A stretch of 14,185 nt of DNA, taken from the NCBI GenBank assembly GCA_900546455.1, contig URCS01000049.1:1-14185 (forward strand). Reading direction: 5' to 3'. Each line of letters starts with the position of its first letter. Position 1 is the first letter of the stretch. Shown here in pieces: positions 12,404 to 14,185 of this stretch. The DNA comes from an uncultured Collinsella sp. (GTDB lineage Bacteria; Actinomycetota; Coriobacteriia; Coriobacteriales; Coriobacteriaceae). Both the position numbers and the translations under genes were made by a program. The notes beneath the pieces are model-generated. The model was not told the DNA's origin. It ran no database searches and saw only the letters and a list, made by a program, of their open reading frames with translations.

Positions 12404-14185
12404 CTAGAACGTCTGCTCGTAGTCGCTGTGCTTTTTGGCCGAACGCACCAGGAACTCCTGGTTGGTGTTGGTGCCCTTAAGACCCTTGATAAACGATGCG
12501 GCTGCGCGCTCGGTGTTGTTCATACCGGCAAGAATGCGTCGCAGACCAAAGACAAACGGACGCATCTGCTCGTCGACCAACAGGTCCTCATTACGCGTAC
12601 CGGAGGCAACGGGGTCGATAGCCGGGAAGATGCGACGGTCGGCCAGGTCGCGGTCGAGCTTAAGCTCCATGTTGCCGGTGCCCTTGAACTCCTCAAAGAT
12701 GACCTCGTCCATCTTGGAACCGGTGTCGATGAGAGCAGAGGCCAGGATGGTGAGCGAGCCACCGTTCTCGATATTACGGGCTGCACCCAGGAAGCGCTTG
12801 GGAGGATACAGTGCCGCCGAATCGACGCCGCCCGAAAGGATGCGGCCTGAGGCGGGCGCCGCCAAGTTGTAGGCGCGGGCAAGACGCGTGATGGAGTCGA
12901 GCACCACCACAACATCGCCGCCCAGCTCCACAATGCGCTTGGCGCGCTCGATGACAAGCTCTGCCACGCGAGTGTGGTTGTCGGCGGGCATATCGAAGGT
13001 CGACGCCACAACCTCGCCCTTGATGGAACGCTGCATATCGGTGACCTCTTCGGGGCGCTCGTCGACGAGCAGGCAGATGAGGTGCACCTCGGGGTTGTTA
13101 ATCGAGATAGACTGGCAGATCTTCTTGAGGATCGTGGTCTTGCCGGCCTTGGGCGGGGACACGATCAGGCCACGCTGACCCTTGCCGATCGGCGACACGA
13201 TGTCGATGGCGCGACCGGTAATGGAGTCCTTGCCGTGCTCCATGCGCAGCGGCTCATTGGGATAGACCGGGGTGAGGTCGCCGAACTTGGGACGGTTGCG
13301 AATCTGCTCGGGGTCCAGACCGTTGACGGTCGTGATTTTGGCGAGGCCGGCGCGCTTGTCGCCGCCGCGCGAAGGACGCAGCGAGCCCTCGATGACGTCG
13401 CCCGTGCGCAGGCGCGCGGAGCGGATGAGGTAGGCGGGCACGAAGGCGTCGTCGTTGGACTTCATGTAACCGTGGGCATGGATGATACCGGAGCTGTCCG
13501 GACGAATCTGCAGGATGCCCTTGATGTCGCGGAAGCCCTCGGCCTTCGCGGCGGTGACGTAGATCTCCTCGACGAGCTCGGCTTTCTTCTTGCCGGTCGT
13601 CTCGATCTCGAACTCCTTGGCCTTCTCGCGCAGTTCGGCGACCTTCATGGCCGCAAGTTCCTCACGCGAAAGCGTGGGCTCGGTGGGGGCGGCGTTGCGC
13701 TCCTTGTTGCGCTGTTTGCGATCGCGCTGGCGGTTGCGACGGTCGTTGTTGCGGTCGTCCTTGCGCTCGCTGCGCTCGTCGTTGCGCTTGTGCTGGCGAC
13801 GGTTGGGGCGAGCGCCGTCTTCGGCCTCGGCGGGCGCGGCGCCACCGGTTGCGGCGGCATCGGCGTTAGCCGCAGTATCATCGCTGGCCTCGGCCTTGGA
13901 ATCGCCCCGCAGCTCGGCCTCGGCCTGCTGCTCGGACGCCTTGGCCTTAGCGGACTTCTTGCGACCGCGCTTGGGCTTCTCGGACGCAGGCTGTTCAACG
14001 TCCTGGGGCTCGGCGGCATCAGTCGATGCATCGACGGTCGTCTCGGCGGAATCCTCGGATGCACCCTTCTTGGCAGCCTTGGCCTTGGACGTGCGCTTAG
14101 CAGCAGTGCGACGGCTGCGACCGGGACGGACGTCGGCGGGCCCGACATCGGCGGGAGCAGCCTCGGAAGTCGTAGCATCCTGGAC
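12404..14185 (-). CDS. rho: Transcription termination factor Rho with a long disordered N-terminal extension (5' end outside the window)
   Basis: Rho is a ring-shaped hexameric RNA helicase that ends transcription and silences untranslated RNA. The frame is open from the stop at 12404 to the right edge, 593 codons. From the ATG at 13648 onward are the Rho_N helical domain (ELREKAKEFEIETTGKKKAELVEEI), a cold-shock-like RNA-binding domain, and the RecA-like motor. The motor has SPIGKGQRGLIVSPPKAGKT (Walker A), LLVDERPEEVTDMQR, VVVVLDSITRLARAYN (Walker B) and GGSLTILASALIDTGSKMDE. The 179 codons before that ATG continue without a stop. They encode Lys/Arg/Ala patches, acidic stretches and an Arg/Asn/Asp-rich segment (13694-13810), as in other actinobacterial Rho proteins. 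The Rho_N domain itself starts before the ATG (TLSREELAAMKV), so 13648 is probably internal, although GAGGAA lies upstream of it. The RNP1 aromatic residues of the primary RNA site are not conserved. Confidence 0.95.
   Translation of the reverse strand, partial: VQDATTSEAAPADVGPADVRPGRSRRTAAKRTSKAKAAKKGASEDSAETTVDASTDAAEPQDVEQPASEKPKRGRKKSAKAKASEQQAEAELRGDSKAEASDDTAANADAAATGGAAPAEAEDGARPNRRQHKRNDERSERKDDRNNDRRNRQRDRKQRNKERNAAPTEPTLSREELAAMKVAELREKAKEFEIETTGKKKAELVEEIYVTAAKAEGFRDIKGILQIRPDSSGIIHAHGYMKSNDDAFVPAYLIRSARLRTGDVIEGSLRPSRGGDKRAGLAKITTVNGLDPEQIRNRPKFGDLTPVYPNEPLRMEHGKDSITGRAIDIVSPIGKGQRGLIVSPPKAGKTTILKKICQSISINNPEVHLICLLVDERPEEVTDMQRSIKGEVVASTFDMPADNHTRVAELVIERAKRIVELGGDVVVVLDSITRLARAYNLAAPASGRILSGGVDSAALYPPKRFLGAARNIENGGSLTILASALIDTGSKMDEVIFEEFKGTGNMELKLDRDLADRRIFPAIDPVASGTRNEDLLVDEQMRPFVFGLRRILAGMNNTERAAASFIKGLKGTNTNQEFLVRSAKKHSDYEQTF

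Noticed and set aside
1..14185. CRISPR array, phage or integrative element
   Set aside because: No regularly spaced repeats, cas, integrase, capsid or conjugation genes are visible. The only mobile-type gene is the lone RAYT, a family usually fixed in chromosomes.

Overview
The window looks like chromosomal DNA of a gut-type actinobacterium of the class Coriobacteriia, most likely Collinsella. The basis is high GC content, an actinobacterial-type Rho with a long Arg-rich N-terminal extension, a Gram-positive style suf operon ending in sufU, and the pairing of an IscU-like protein with a GGGtGRT protein. The genus is inferred from overall likeness and was not tested by a search.

Layout, left to right. 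(1) The end of a SUF iron-sulfur operon: sufD (cut by the left edge), sufS and sufU on the + strand, with overlapping stop/start codons and a 12-bp hairpin terminator. (2) A REP-associated tyrosine transposase (RAYT) on the - strand whose HUH motif is altered to H-x-R. (3) A two-gene + strand operon, an IscU/NifU-like scaffold followed by a GGGtGRT-family protein, with a structured leader and its own terminator. (4) A 312-bp intergenic stretch holding a 22-bp near-perfect inverted repeat. (5) A solo FAD-dependent oxidoreductase of the fumarate reductase/L-aspartate oxidase fold, followed by overlapping inverted repeats including a terminator. (6) A tRNA-His/tRNA-Lys unit on the - strand with promoter and terminator. 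(7) A class I aminotransferase and a ROK-family fructokinase, each a single + strand gene. (8) A - strand block: rho (entering from the right edge), an unrecognised two-helix membrane protein with a long disordered tail, and a VanZ-like protein. A bidirectional terminator separates this block from the fructokinase.

Functionally, the left third concerns Fe-S cluster assembly. SufS provides persulfide sulfur, SufU accepts it, and SufBCD is the scaffold. The adjacent IscU-like/GGGtGRT pair carries cluster-scaffold features but has no assigned role. It is the best candidate here for a poorly described system. The remainder is mostly housekeeping. The points that stand out are Rho (a disordered, histone/AT-hook-like extension and a non-canonical primary RNA-binding site), the altered RAYT motif, the unexplained intergenic inverted repeats, and the unrecognised membrane gene upstream of vanZ.
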